Shown here one piece after another: positions 7,864-14,475 of a DNA stretch of 18,212 nucleotides. This stretch comes from Treponema sp. UBA7570 (lineage in GTDB: Bacteria; Spirochaetota; Spirochaetia; Treponematales; Treponemataceae). The notes beneath the pieces were generated by a model. It did no database searches. It was given only the letters and a program-made list of their open reading frames with translations, and was not told the origin of the DNA. The translations under genes were made by a program, and so were the position numbers. Position 1 is the stretch's first letter. Every line of letters begins with the position of its first letter. The DNA is taken from assembly GCA_002477955.1 (NCBI GenBank), contig DLLE01000061.1, positions 1 through 18,212 of the forward strand, written 5' to 3'.

Positions 7864-10040
7864 TATTTTTCCTCATCAGTTGAAGCTGTGTTTTCTTCAT
7901 TTAGTTTTGCCTGTTCTGCAAGCTCACGGCAATGAACTTCGCTCTTTACAATTTCGTAGAATTCTTTTCCGTCCATTGTTTCGATTTCAAGGAGGCGGTT
8001 TGCAATGAATTCGAGCAAATCTTTGTGCTCTTTCATCAATTCAACAACATGAGAATAGCGTTCGTTCATTACGCGGGCAATTTCTTCATCGACATAACGC
8101 TGTGTTTCTTCAGAAAATTCGCGGTAAATATTTGGATCTGCGCCCTGATGCCCCAAAACACCTTTTCCAAGCGTCATGTTTCTGAATTTTGCAGACATAC
8201 CAAAATCTGTAATCATGCGTTTTACAAGGTCTGTTGCGCGGGCAATGTCATTTGAAGCGCCAGTAGAAATGTCGCCAAGCACAACTTCTTCCGCAGCACG
8301 TCCGCCAAGACAACTGTCAACTTCGTTTATAATATCTTTGCGAGTCATAAAGTTTTTTTCTTCTTCTTCGCGATATTGTGTAAATCCGCCAACGCCATGG
8401 CTTCTCGGAACAACTGTAATTTTATTGACAGGGGCAAAATCCGGAGTAAAGGCAGCAACAAGAGCGTGTCCAGTTTCGTGGACAGAAACAAGGCGCATTT
8501 CTTTTTTGTTGTCTTTGCGGCTTTTCTTTTTTAGACCAATGCTAACTTTGTCGATTGCTTCATTAAAGTCTTCCATTGTTACTTTTTTGCGGCCATTGCG
8601 GACTGCCATAAGCGCAGCTTCGTTTACAACGTTTGCAAGGTCTGCACCCGCAAAGCCTACAGTTCCGTGGGCAACAGAAACAAAATCAACGTCTTTATCA
8701 AGCTTTACATTTTTAGAGTGAATTCTCAAAATGTCTTCGCGGCCTTTTACGTCCGGTTTTTCAACAGGAACCTGACGGTCAAAGCGGCCTGGACGCAAAA
8801 GCGCAGGATCAAGAATATCTGCACGGTTTGTAGCAGCAAGAATGATAAGTCCTTTTTCGTTGTCAAAACCGTCCATCTCTACCAAAAGCTGGTTCAAAGT
8901 CTGTTCACGCTCGTCGTTTCCACCGCCATAACCGTTCATACGGCTTTTTCCAAGGGCATCGATTTCGTCAATAAAAATAATGCACGGAGCTTTTTCGCGG
9001 GCTTGACGGAACAAATCGCGTACACGGCTTGCTCCAACACCGACAAACATTTCTACAAAGTCAGAGCCCGAAATGCTAAAGAACGGAACTCCAGCTTCGC
9101 CGGCAACTGCACGCGCAAGAAGAGTTTTTCCTGTTCCAGGAGGACCAACGAGCAAAACGCCTTTTGGAATTTTACCGCCAATGTCAGTATATTTTTTTGG
9201 TTCCTTCAAAAAGTCAACAACTTCGACAAGCTCTTCTTTTGCCTCGTCAACGCCGGCAACATCAGAAAAGCGCGTTTTTACCTTGCCTTCTTCAACTGTC
9301 TTTGCACGGCTTCCGCCTGCTCCAAAAAGGGAACCCATTCCGCCAATTCCGCTGCCCATTTTGCGGAAAATAAAGAAATACATTAAAAGAAGGATTCCAA
9401 TCGGAAATGCAAAATTCAACAGAAGCTGAACAAACCAGTTTGTCTGTTTTATGATAAATTTATATTCAACATGCTTTTCGTTTAAAAGAGAAACAAAATC
9501 CTGCATTAAAACGCCAGTTGTCCGGTAAACTTTTCGGCTTTCGCTCTGAACCCTGCGAATTTTGTTCCATGGGAGCTGAGGCGATTTTAAAACTGAATCA
9601 GAAGAATCATTTTGAGTTGCAGTTGTATTCTCAGCAACAGGAACTCCATAGCCTGTAAATGAATTTTCGCCCATTTCGACATAGACAATTGTTCCATCTT
9701 CTACAAGATTACGGAATTCCGAAAAAGGAATTGTGTTGTCGGCTTTTGGAAGCAAAAACATATTGATGAATGCAAGCGCGAGCACTGTAACGGCAAGCAT
9801 TGTAAAAAAAGGAAAGCGCGAAGGCTTTTTTCCACCGTTTTTGTCACCGTTTTCTGGCTCATCAATTGAAAGTTTAAAAAAACTATACGGATCAAAATCC
9901 TGAGAATTCTGTTTGTTTTCGTTATTTTTGTCTGCCGGCTTTTTTTCTGACGTTTTTTCCTGCTTGTTTTCGTCTTTTTTTTCTTTTGGTTCCGGCACAA
10001 ATGACGGTTTGTCCTGTTCGTTTTTCTGATCGTCGCTCAT
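7863..10040 (-). CDS. ftsH: ATP-dependent zinc metalloprotease FtsH
   Basis: A membrane-anchored AAA+ protease (725 residues) that degrades damaged membrane proteins and regulators. It has a long charged N-terminal extension of about 75 residues rich in Lys, Glu, Asn and Gln. Membrane span 1 is at about 78-98, an extracytoplasmic domain follows, and span 2 is at about 206-226. A Gly-rich linker leads to the AAA domain with Walker A GPPGTGKT (299-306), Walker B IIFIDEID (354-361) and the second region of homology (AATNRAD...RPGRFDR). The zinc site is HETGH (521-525), with D598 in GASNDIARAT as the likely third ligand. GAGG lies 5 bases before the ATG. The upstream spacer is 149 bases, so it probably has its own promoter. 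It is followed directly by lolA. Confidence 0.97.
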   Translation of the reverse strand: MSDDQKNEQDKPSFVPEPKEKKDENKQEKTSEKKPADKNNENKQNSQDFDPYSFFKLSIDEPENGDKNGGKKPSRFPFFTMLAVTVLALAFINMFLLPKADNTIPFSEFRNLVEDGTIVYVEMGENSFTGYGVPVAENTTATQNDSSDSVLKSPQLPWNKIRRVQSESRKVYRTTGVLMQDFVSLLNEKHVEYKFIIKQTNWFVQLLLNFAFPIGILLLMYFFIFRKMGSGIGGMGSLFGAGGSRAKTVEEGKVKTRFSDVAGVDEAKEELVEVVDFLKEPKKYTDIGGKIPKGVLLVGPPGTGKTLLARAVAGEAGVPFFSISGSDFVEMFVGVGASRVRDLFRQAREKAPCIIFIDEIDALGKSRMNGYGGGNDEREQTLNQLLVEMDGFDNEKGLIILAATNRADILDPALLRPGRFDRQVPVEKPDVKGREDILRIHSKNVKLDKDVDFVSVAHGTVGFAGADLANVVNEAALMAVRNGRKKVTMEDFNEAIDKVSIGLKKKSRKDNKKEMRLVSVHETGHALVAAFTPDFAPVNKITVVPRSHGVGGFTQYREEEEKNFMTRKDIINEVDSCLGGRAAEEVVLGDISTGASNDIARATDLVKRMITDFGMSAKFRNMTLGKGVLGHQGADPNIYREFSEETQRYVDEEIARVMNERYSHVVELMKEHKDLLEFIANRLLEIETMDGKEFYEIVKSEVHCRELAEQAKLNEENTASTDEEK

Positions 10041-10189
10041 TTATTCCTCAAAAATTTATAGTGTTGATAAAATCGTTGTATCGTAACGTCTTAAAACTTG
10101 CCAAACTTTCTAAAAATTTACCAAAGGAAAATTTTAGAATGGCACGCTATAAATATAATAAAATTTGCATCATTATACAAACAGAAAAA

Positions 10190-10678
10190 CTAAGCTTCGG
10201 CAACAAAATTTCCAGTTACGGCGGCAGTTGTTGAATAAACTGAACGCTTTCCAAAATAAGGATTGGCATTATGAATTTCTGCAAGCTGTTTTTTTACGCT
10301 TTCAATATGTTCTTTTAATAGATCCTGATTGCGCGCATTTTGAGCGAGAACTTTTTTCTGCAAGTCTGCAAGCTCCGCCTGCATTTTTTTTACGCTGATT
10401 TTATCTTCTGCGCCAAGTTCCGTTCCATGCGAAACTGCATTGTACATGCTTTGCATAGGTTCAATCACTTTCTGCAAATTTGAAATATTTGAAACAATCT
10501 GCTGTTCAAGCTCAGCATGAGCTACAAGCGCATCTCCATCTTCTTCTTCAATCTTATTCTGCTGGCACTCAAGCACATGCAGATATTCTCTAAATTTATT
10601 GCGCTGCTGTTCAAGCAAAGTTCTAAAACGTTTTAAAACAGCAATTCTTTCGTCAATCTGTGCCTGAGTTAATTCCAT
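10190..10678 (-). CDS. probable FlgN-like flagellar export chaperone
   Basis: A 162-residue protein, almost entirely alpha-helical with heptad-like Leu/Ile spacing (about residues 5-60 and 85-135), no signal peptide and no membrane span. It ends in a less ordered tail with NPYFGKRSVYST. FlgN chaperones, which guard the hook-filament junction proteins FlgK and FlgL before export, have this size, helical make-up and a tail of this kind, and often lie next to fliS. The start is well supported: GAGGGG, inside the end of fliS, lies 6 bases before the ATG, and the genes are 3 bases apart. FlgN is very divergent in sequence, so the call rests mostly on context. Confidence 0.55.
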   Translation of the reverse strand: MELTQAQIDERIAVLKRFRTLLEQQRNKFREYLHVLECQQNKIEEEDGDALVAHAELEQQIVSNISNLQKVIEPMQSMYNAVSHGTELGAEDKISVKKMQAELADLQKKVLAQNARNQDLLKEHIESVKKQLAEIHNANPYFGKRSVYSTTAAVTGNFVAEA

Positions 10679-10681
10679 AAA

Positions 10682-11125
10682 TTACCCCTCGATATTAAGA
10701 CCGCCACCAAAACCGGTGTTTACAGCATTTGACTGACTGTTTGCCGCCTGAACCCAAGCAGCAGACAATTGATTGAGCATATTAAGGACAAATTCAATCT
10801 TTTTTTTGTCTTTGTTGATATTTGACGACATAAGTTCCCGGTTAAAATAAATGTAAAGAGACATAAGGTTTGAAGCAATTTCTCCGCCAGCCGACATGTT
10901 GAGGCTCGCCTGAAGCTCGCTGATTATATCCTGCGCTTTCATTATATAATTTCCAAATTTTTCGATATTTTTTGCTTCAATTTTTGAATCTGAATCAAAA
11001 CATTCCAATGCGTTGGTTAAATTTTTTATAGCGCCTTCGTAAAGCAAAACAACAAGTTTTCCCTGACTCGCTGTTTTTATTCCTGTGTTTTTATATGCCG
11101 TATAAGCATTGTTCATGAATCCCAT
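10682..11125 (-). CDS. fliS: flagellar export chaperone FliS
   Basis: FliS binds the C-terminal end of flagellin in the cytoplasm and keeps it from polymerising before export. The 147-residue protein has the family features: an N-terminal NAYTAYKNTGI stretch, then LVVLLYEGAIKNL, a four-helix body containing IMKAQDIISELQASLNM and NLMSLYIYFNREL, and a Gly-rich C-terminal tail. The ATG at 11125 is supported by GGGAGG 6 bases upstream; a second in-frame Met three codons later is less well placed. A sigma-28-type promoter lies about 70 bases upstream. It forms a two-gene unit with the FlgN-like gene. Confidence 0.93.
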   Translation of the reverse strand: MGFMNNAYTAYKNTGIKTASQGKLVVLLYEGAIKNLTNALECFDSDSKIEAKNIEKFGNYIMKAQDIISELQASLNMSAGGEIASNLMSLYIYFNRELMSSNINKDKKKIEFVLNMLNQLSAAWVQAANSQSNAVNTGFGGGLNIEG

Positions 11126-11194
11126 TTTCAGCCTCCCACATTTTTATAGAAGAGAATCTTTAAAAATGCAGTTTTAGAGATATTCTTCATTATA

Positions 11195-11221
11195 TTTTCG
11201 GCAATTGAATTTTTTTGTTTA
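11195..11221 (-). promoter_or_regulatory. sigma-28 (FliA-type) promoter upstream of fliS
   Basis: On the minus strand the sequence reads TAAA, then exactly 15 bases, then GCCGAAAA. The flagellar sigma-28 consensus is TAAA-N15-GCCGATAA, so only one of the twelve core positions differs. Transcription would start near 11187, giving a leader of about 60 bases before fliS. The position directly ahead of a class-3-type flagellar gene strengthens the call. Confidence 0.75.
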
Positions 11222-11255
11222 GCAGGAAAGAAGAAAAATACGTTTTAGAATTTTT

Positions 11256-11855
11256 TTAAGATAATTTTTTGGCAATTTTTCTAAAATCAGGCATAAAGCG
11301 TTCTATATAGGAATAAAAATTTTTGTCGTGATAAATATACAGAAAATGAGTCATTTCGTGAAAAACAACATAATCTATACATTCCTGCGGAAAATTAAAA
11401 AGTTCCCAGGATAAAGTAATTGTTTTGTTTTTTGTGTTGCAGTTGCCCCATATTGAGTGCATTGAACGCCCTTTTACAGTAAATTCCGGCAATGCGTTTT
11501 TTTCAAAAAACGAAGAAAGCATGTCTGCGCTCTGCATAAATTTTTTTAGCGCAGATTTTTTCCACAAGGCTGAATAATTAAAATTTGTTTTTCCGAAAAT
11601 TCTGTCGGAAGATAAAAAGCCCGACTTTGCCGCAACTCCGTCCGGATTTAGAAAAATGCTGTTTTGCTTTGATTTTTTTACTTTTTGAACGCTTTTTTCA
11701 ATCCAGTCTTTTTTTTCTTCGATAAATTTTTGAATTTTTTGTTCGCTTTCCAAAAAAGACGCCGTGCAGACAACTTCGCCAAAACGGTTTACGTGAAGAC
11801 GGATTGACCGCATATTTTTACGAATTATTTTTACTTTTATGCCGCTATTTTCCAA
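11256..11855 (-). CDS. YgjP-type (DUF45/WLM-like) putative metallopeptidase
   Basis: A cytoplasmic zincin-like protein whose family has few known substrates. The zinc motif HEMTH (residues 166-170) is followed by a third His in YHDKNF (176) near the C-terminus. Upstream lies the family block SMHSIWGNCNTKNKTITLSWELFNFP. The N-terminus matches the usual opening, with VKIIRKNMRSIRLHVNRFGEVV. I chose the TTG at 11853-11855 (199 residues) because GGAG lies 6 bases before it and the family domain begins right after it. An earlier TTG at 11892-11894 would add 13 residues but has no ribosome site. With the chosen start it overlaps the end of the membrane-protein gene by 11 bases. Loss of one conserved Arg (the usual RWGSC is IWGNC) is worth noting. 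Confidence 0.78.
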   Translation of the reverse strand: MENSGIKVKIIRKNMRSIRLHVNRFGEVVCTASFLESEQKIQKFIEEKKDWIEKSVQKVKKSKQNSIFLNPDGVAAKSGFLSSDRIFGKTNFNYSALWKKSALKKFMQSADMLSSFFEKNALPEFTVKGRSMHSIWGNCNTKNKTITLSWELFNFPQECIDYVVFHEMTHFLYIYHDKNFYSYIERFMPDFRKIAKKLS

Positions 11856-12366
11856 AAATCGCTCCAGCCGCGCCAAAAACTCCGCACGAAGCAAGAGTCA
11901 TTACAACTGCCGCTAAGAAAACTCCGCCCAAAACTGCAAGAACAGTCTGGCGCGGCTTCATGTCTAGAAGGCTGGCAGCCAAAGTGCCTGTCCATGCGCC
12001 TGTTCCAGGCAATGGAATTCCGACAAATAAAAAAAGTGCAAAAAACAAACCGCTGCCAGCCTTTTTTTCAAGTTTTTCGCCGCCTTTTTTACCTTTTACA
12101 AGAAAAAAATTGCACATTTTTCCAATGTATTTTTTTGAACTTCCCCATTCAAGAAATTTTCTGGCAAAAAAATAGATAAACGGAACTGGAAGCATATTTC
12201 CAAGCATTGAAAAAAGATTTATTAAAACAATATATTTTACAGAAAGAGATTCTTCGCTAAGCCCCAAAAAAGAAGAAGCAAGCGCAACTCCGACAGGAAT
12301 AGCGCCCCGAAGCTCAATCAGCGGAATCATCGAAATAACAAAAACGATAAGAAAAATTTTTAACAT
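11845..12366 (-). CDS. small multidrug export-family membrane protein (COG2426/PF06695 type)
   Basis: A 173-residue integral membrane protein with about four hydrophobic segments (near 1-20, 45-70, 103-128 and 140-170). Family-like motifs are MIPLIELRGAIPVG at the N-terminus and GIPLPGTGAWTG at about 116-127. The family carries the name 'small multidrug export', but its transport function is poorly established. A polybasic loop with Lys and Gly (about 82-102) separates the two halves. The start codon ATG at 12364-12366 lies inside a perfect inverted repeat together with its AGGA ribosome site, which suggests either an operator or a translation-blocking hairpin. It is the first gene of the leftward run and shares its last bases with the metallopeptidase gene. 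Confidence 0.75.
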   Translation of the reverse strand: MLKIFLIVFVISMIPLIELRGAIPVGVALASSFLGLSEESLSVKYIVLINLFSMLGNMLPVPFIYFFARKFLEWGSSKKYIGKMCNFFLVKGKKGGEKLEKKAGSGLFFALFLFVGIPLPGTGAWTGTLAASLLDMKPRQTVLAVLGGVFLAAVVMTLASCGVFGAAGAIFGK

Positions 12367-12390
12367 TGTCCTAATATACAGGACAATGTT
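12362..12390. promoter_or_regulatory. perfect inverted repeat over the start codon of the membrane-protein gene
   Basis: The arms AACATTGTCCT and AGGACAATGTT (11 bp, exact) flank a 7-base spacer. On the minus strand the right-hand arm holds AGGA and the ATG, and the spacer contributes TATATT, a possible -10. As DNA it would be an operator overlapping promoter and start. As RNA it would hide the ribosome site. A T-run follows on the plus strand, but no plus-strand gene ends here. Confidence 0.5.
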
Positions 12391-12460
12391 TTTTTATAAA
12401 AGTGGTGAATTTTGTAATTTTTTATCTCTGTAGTTTTGCGTAACTAAAATATTGTTTTTT

Positions 12461-12469
12461 TGTTATATT
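12461..12469 (+). promoter_or_regulatory. candidate extended -10 promoter for the leader RNA and ABC operon
   Basis: TGTTATATT fits the extended -10 form TGnTATAAT with one mismatch. No good -35 is at the right distance (TTGCGT is 22 bases away). Transcription would begin near 12476, just before the structured leader. Confidence 0.35.
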
Positions 12470-12490
12470 TTATTGTAGTTTACAAAAGTT

Positions 12491-12631
12491 GACGGTGGAC
12501 TTACGCCGGATGCAAAGGGCGCAGTTGGAGGCGAAGCCGCCAATGAGGGCTACCGAACCCGTAGCAGCCGGAATTTCTTGAAAATTCAGCGCCAAGACAG
12601 GCAAAATTCGGCTTAAAATTTGAATGCCGTC
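12491..12631 (+). ncRNA. candidate structured leader RNA (possible riboswitch-like element) of the ABC operon
   Basis: About 141 bases of higher GC content lie between the promoter and the ribosome site. The ends pair: GACGG (12491-12495) with CCGTC (12627-12631), extendable by two G-U pairs. Inside, CCGGATGC (12506-12513) pairs with GCAGCCGG (12564-12571) with one A-G mismatch. Within that helix are a TTGG..GGC-GAA-GCC..CCAA hairpin (12525-12543) and a GCTAC/GTAGC or GGG/CCC hairpin (about 12547-12565). GAATTT/AAATTC forms another hairpin (12571-12587). GGCGC (12518-12522) is exactly complementary to GCGCC (12589-12593), giving a possible pseudoknot. No known riboswitch class was recognised. 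The AAGG ribosome site for the ATPase follows at 12647-12650. Confidence 0.5.
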
Positions 12632-12659
12632 CAAAAAAAAGGAGATAAGGTAAAATTAA

Positions 12660-13637
12660 ATGATTGAAGTTTTTAAGCTTTCAAAGCATTTTGGAACTTT
12701 TAAGGCAGTCGATGAAATCAGTTTTTCGATTCCGACTGGGCAAATTGTTGGACTTTTGGGACCAAATGGCGCCGGAAAATCGACGACAATGAGAATGATT
12801 ACCGGTTTTTTGCAGCCGACTTCCGGTTTGATTAAGATTGATGGCAAAAATATTGAAGAAAATGCCGTCGAATGCAAGAAAAAAATCGGTTATATGCCGG
12901 AAAGCGCGCCTTTGTACGGCGAAATGATTGTTGACGATTATTTGCGCTATGTTGCCCAGATTCAGGGACAGAATCCTGACGAAAAAGTTCCGGTTTTGTG
13001 CAGGGAATGTGGACTTAAAGAAGTCATGCACAAAAATATTTCTGATTTGAGCCGCGGCTACAGGCAGAGAGTAGGTCTTGCGCACGCCTTGATGAATGAT
13101 CCGGAAATCTTAATTTTGGACGAACCGACTTCTGGTCTTGACCCGAACCAAATTGGCGAAGTACGCGCCTTGATTAAAGAAATCGGAAAAACAAGAACAG
13201 TTATTATTTCGACACATATTCTCGGCGAAGTGGAAATGATTTGCGACAGAGTTATTATTATTTCTGGCGGAAAACTCGTTGCCGACAGTCCGACCGGCGA
13301 ACTGAGGGAACGATACGGAACCAGCGCAAGTGTCTTTGTTGAAGCTTCTGGCTGTGGTTTTGAAAAACTTTCTGAAATATTGAAAAAAATTGACGGTGTT
13401 GGCGCTGTTACGGCAGAAAAAACGGAAAATGCAAACTTGGGACACAACGAAAAAACTGCCGGAGCTCTTGTTCAGGTTAAAGATAATATGGAAATCAGGC
13501 CGCAGATTGCAGCGGCTGTGAACAAAGCTGGTTTTGAGCTTTATGAACTTTCGCTCAGAAGAAACAGTCTTGAAGATATTTTCCATACTTTGACGGAAGA
13601 TTCGCCTTCGGAAAACGCATTAACACAAAAAAACTAA
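12660..13637 (+). CDS. ABC transporter ATP-binding protein (GldA/ABC-2 type)
   Basis: The cytoplasmic ATPase of an ABC-2-type exporter or remodelling system, 325 residues. Walker A GPNGAGKS is at 34-41, signature LSRGYRQR at 130-137, Walker B ILILDEP at 150-156, D-loop SGLD and the switch His in STH at 186. At the Q-loop the residues are YMPES, with Glu in place of Gln, as is common in GldA-like ATPases. A C-terminal extension of about 100 residues after the core matches the drug/GldA-type subfamily. AAGG lies 9 bases before the ATG. The permease starts 13 bases after the stop, and three genes downstream form the same operon. The substrate is unknown. Confidence 0.92.
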   Translation: MIEVFKLSKHFGTFKAVDEISFSIPTGQIVGLLGPNGAGKSTTMRMITGFLQPTSGLIKIDGKNIEENAVECKKKIGYMPESAPLYGEMIVDDYLRYVAQIQGQNPDEKVPVLCRECGLKEVMHKNISDLSRGYRQRVGLAHALMNDPEILILDEPTSGLDPNQIGEVRALIKEIGKTRTVIISTHILGEVEMICDRVIIISGGKLVADSPTGELRERYGTSASVFVEASGCGFEKLSEILKKIDGVGAVTAEKTENANLGHNEKTAGALVQVKDNMEIRPQIAAAVNKAGFELYELSLRRNSLEDIFHTLTEDSPSENALTQKN

Positions 13638-13650
13638 AGAGGATACAAAA

Positions 13651-14442
13651 ATGACTGATATTTTAGAAACTAACAATCCGCTCTCTAACGCAAGTTCAAT
13701 GGCAAAGATAAGTTCAAGGAAAAAAGCAAAAACAAAAAATCCGGCTTTTGTAATTATGTGCCGCGAATTAAAATCTTATTTTTCCAGCCCGATTGCTTAT
13801 ATCGTTACCGGACTTTTTACGCTCGCTTCCGGTTTTTTGTTTTTTAACACATTTTTTCTTGCAAACCGCGCCGAATTAAGACAGTTTTTTGGGCTTTTGC
13901 CGGTACTTTTTTCTTTTTTTATTCCAGCTCTTTCTATGAGGAGTTTTGCCGAAGAAAAAAAATCGACTTCTCTCGAAACCTTGCTCACCCTTCCGGTAAC
14001 AGTTTTTGATGTTGTCGAAGGAAAATTTCTGGCTGTCTTTATTTCTGGTCTTGTGCTTTTAATTCCTTCTCTTTTTTACGTTTTAACCTGCTTTATTTTT
14101 GGCTCTCCTGATGCAGGCCCGATTTTGGGCGGTTATCTCGGCTCAATCTTTTTAACAGCAGGTTTTAGCGCGATTGGAATTTTTGCTTCGAGCACAACGA
14201 AAAATCAGATTATTGCTTTTTTTGAGGCTTTTGCAATTTGCATAATTCTGACTCTGCTTTCAAATTTTGCGGTTTTTCTGCCGGCTTTTCTTGTAAGAAC
14301 GGTAACTTACCTTTCTTCGCTAAGCCATTTTGAATCTATTTGCCGCGGAATTATCGACAGCCGCGACATTGTTTATTTTGTTTCGCTTACGGTTATCTTT
14401 TTTGCGCTGACTGTCCGCTCTGTAAACAATGGACAAAAATAA
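13651..14442 (+). CDS. ABC-2 type permease (GldF-like)
   Basis: The 263-residue membrane subunit paired with the ATPase just upstream. A charged N-terminus of about 30 residues leads into the typical opening MCRELKSYFSSPIAYIVTGLF. About six membrane spans follow. Between the second and third lies RSFAEEKKSTSLETLLTLPVT, a conserved cytoplasmic motif of ABC-2 permeases of the GldF/NosY kind. GAGG lies 8 bases before the ATG. In Bacteroidota relatives take part in gliding. Here the name indicates family only, as nothing suggests surface gliding. Confidence 0.87.
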   Translation: MTDILETNNPLSNASSMAKISSRKKAKTKNPAFVIMCRELKSYFSSPIAYIVTGLFTLASGFLFFNTFFLANRAELRQFFGLLPVLFSFFIPALSMRSFAEEKKSTSLETLLTLPVTVFDVVEGKFLAVFISGLVLLIPSLFYVLTCFIFGSPDAGPILGGYLGSIFLTAGFSAIGIFASSTTKNQIIAFFEAFAICIILTLLSNFAVFLPAFLVRTVTYLSSLSHFESICRGIIDSRDIVYFVSLTVIFFALTVRSVNNGQK

Positions 14443-14475
14443 AAATTCTATAAGACTGGAGTTTAAAACAACAAT

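Noticed and set aside
8176..9429. Long open frames on the plus strand opposite ftsH (for example 8667-9386)
   Set aside because: They mirror the codons of ftsH, a certain gene, lack ribosome sites and encode low-complexity, unrecognisable proteins. They are antisense shadows.
9420..9480. HETGH instead of the usual HEAGH as a sign of inactive FtsH
   Set aside because: The zinc ligands and catalytic Glu are intact; the middle residue is not a ligand. (The motif itself lies near 8465-8480 on the minus strand.)
10108..10139. A/T-rich hairpin between the FlgN-like gene and ftsH as a terminator
   Set aside because: The stem is almost entirely A/T with a bulge, and no T-run follows on the minus strand.
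12362..12400. The 11-bp dyad plus T-run as a plus-strand terminator
   Set aside because: No plus-strand gene ends upstream; both neighbours on the left run the other way. A role at the minus-strand start is more likely.
12491..12631. The leader RNA as a cyclic-di-AMP (ydaO) riboswitch, because CCGAACCCG resembles part of that class
   Set aside because: The other conserved blocks and their order are missing. The resemblance is limited to about nine bases.
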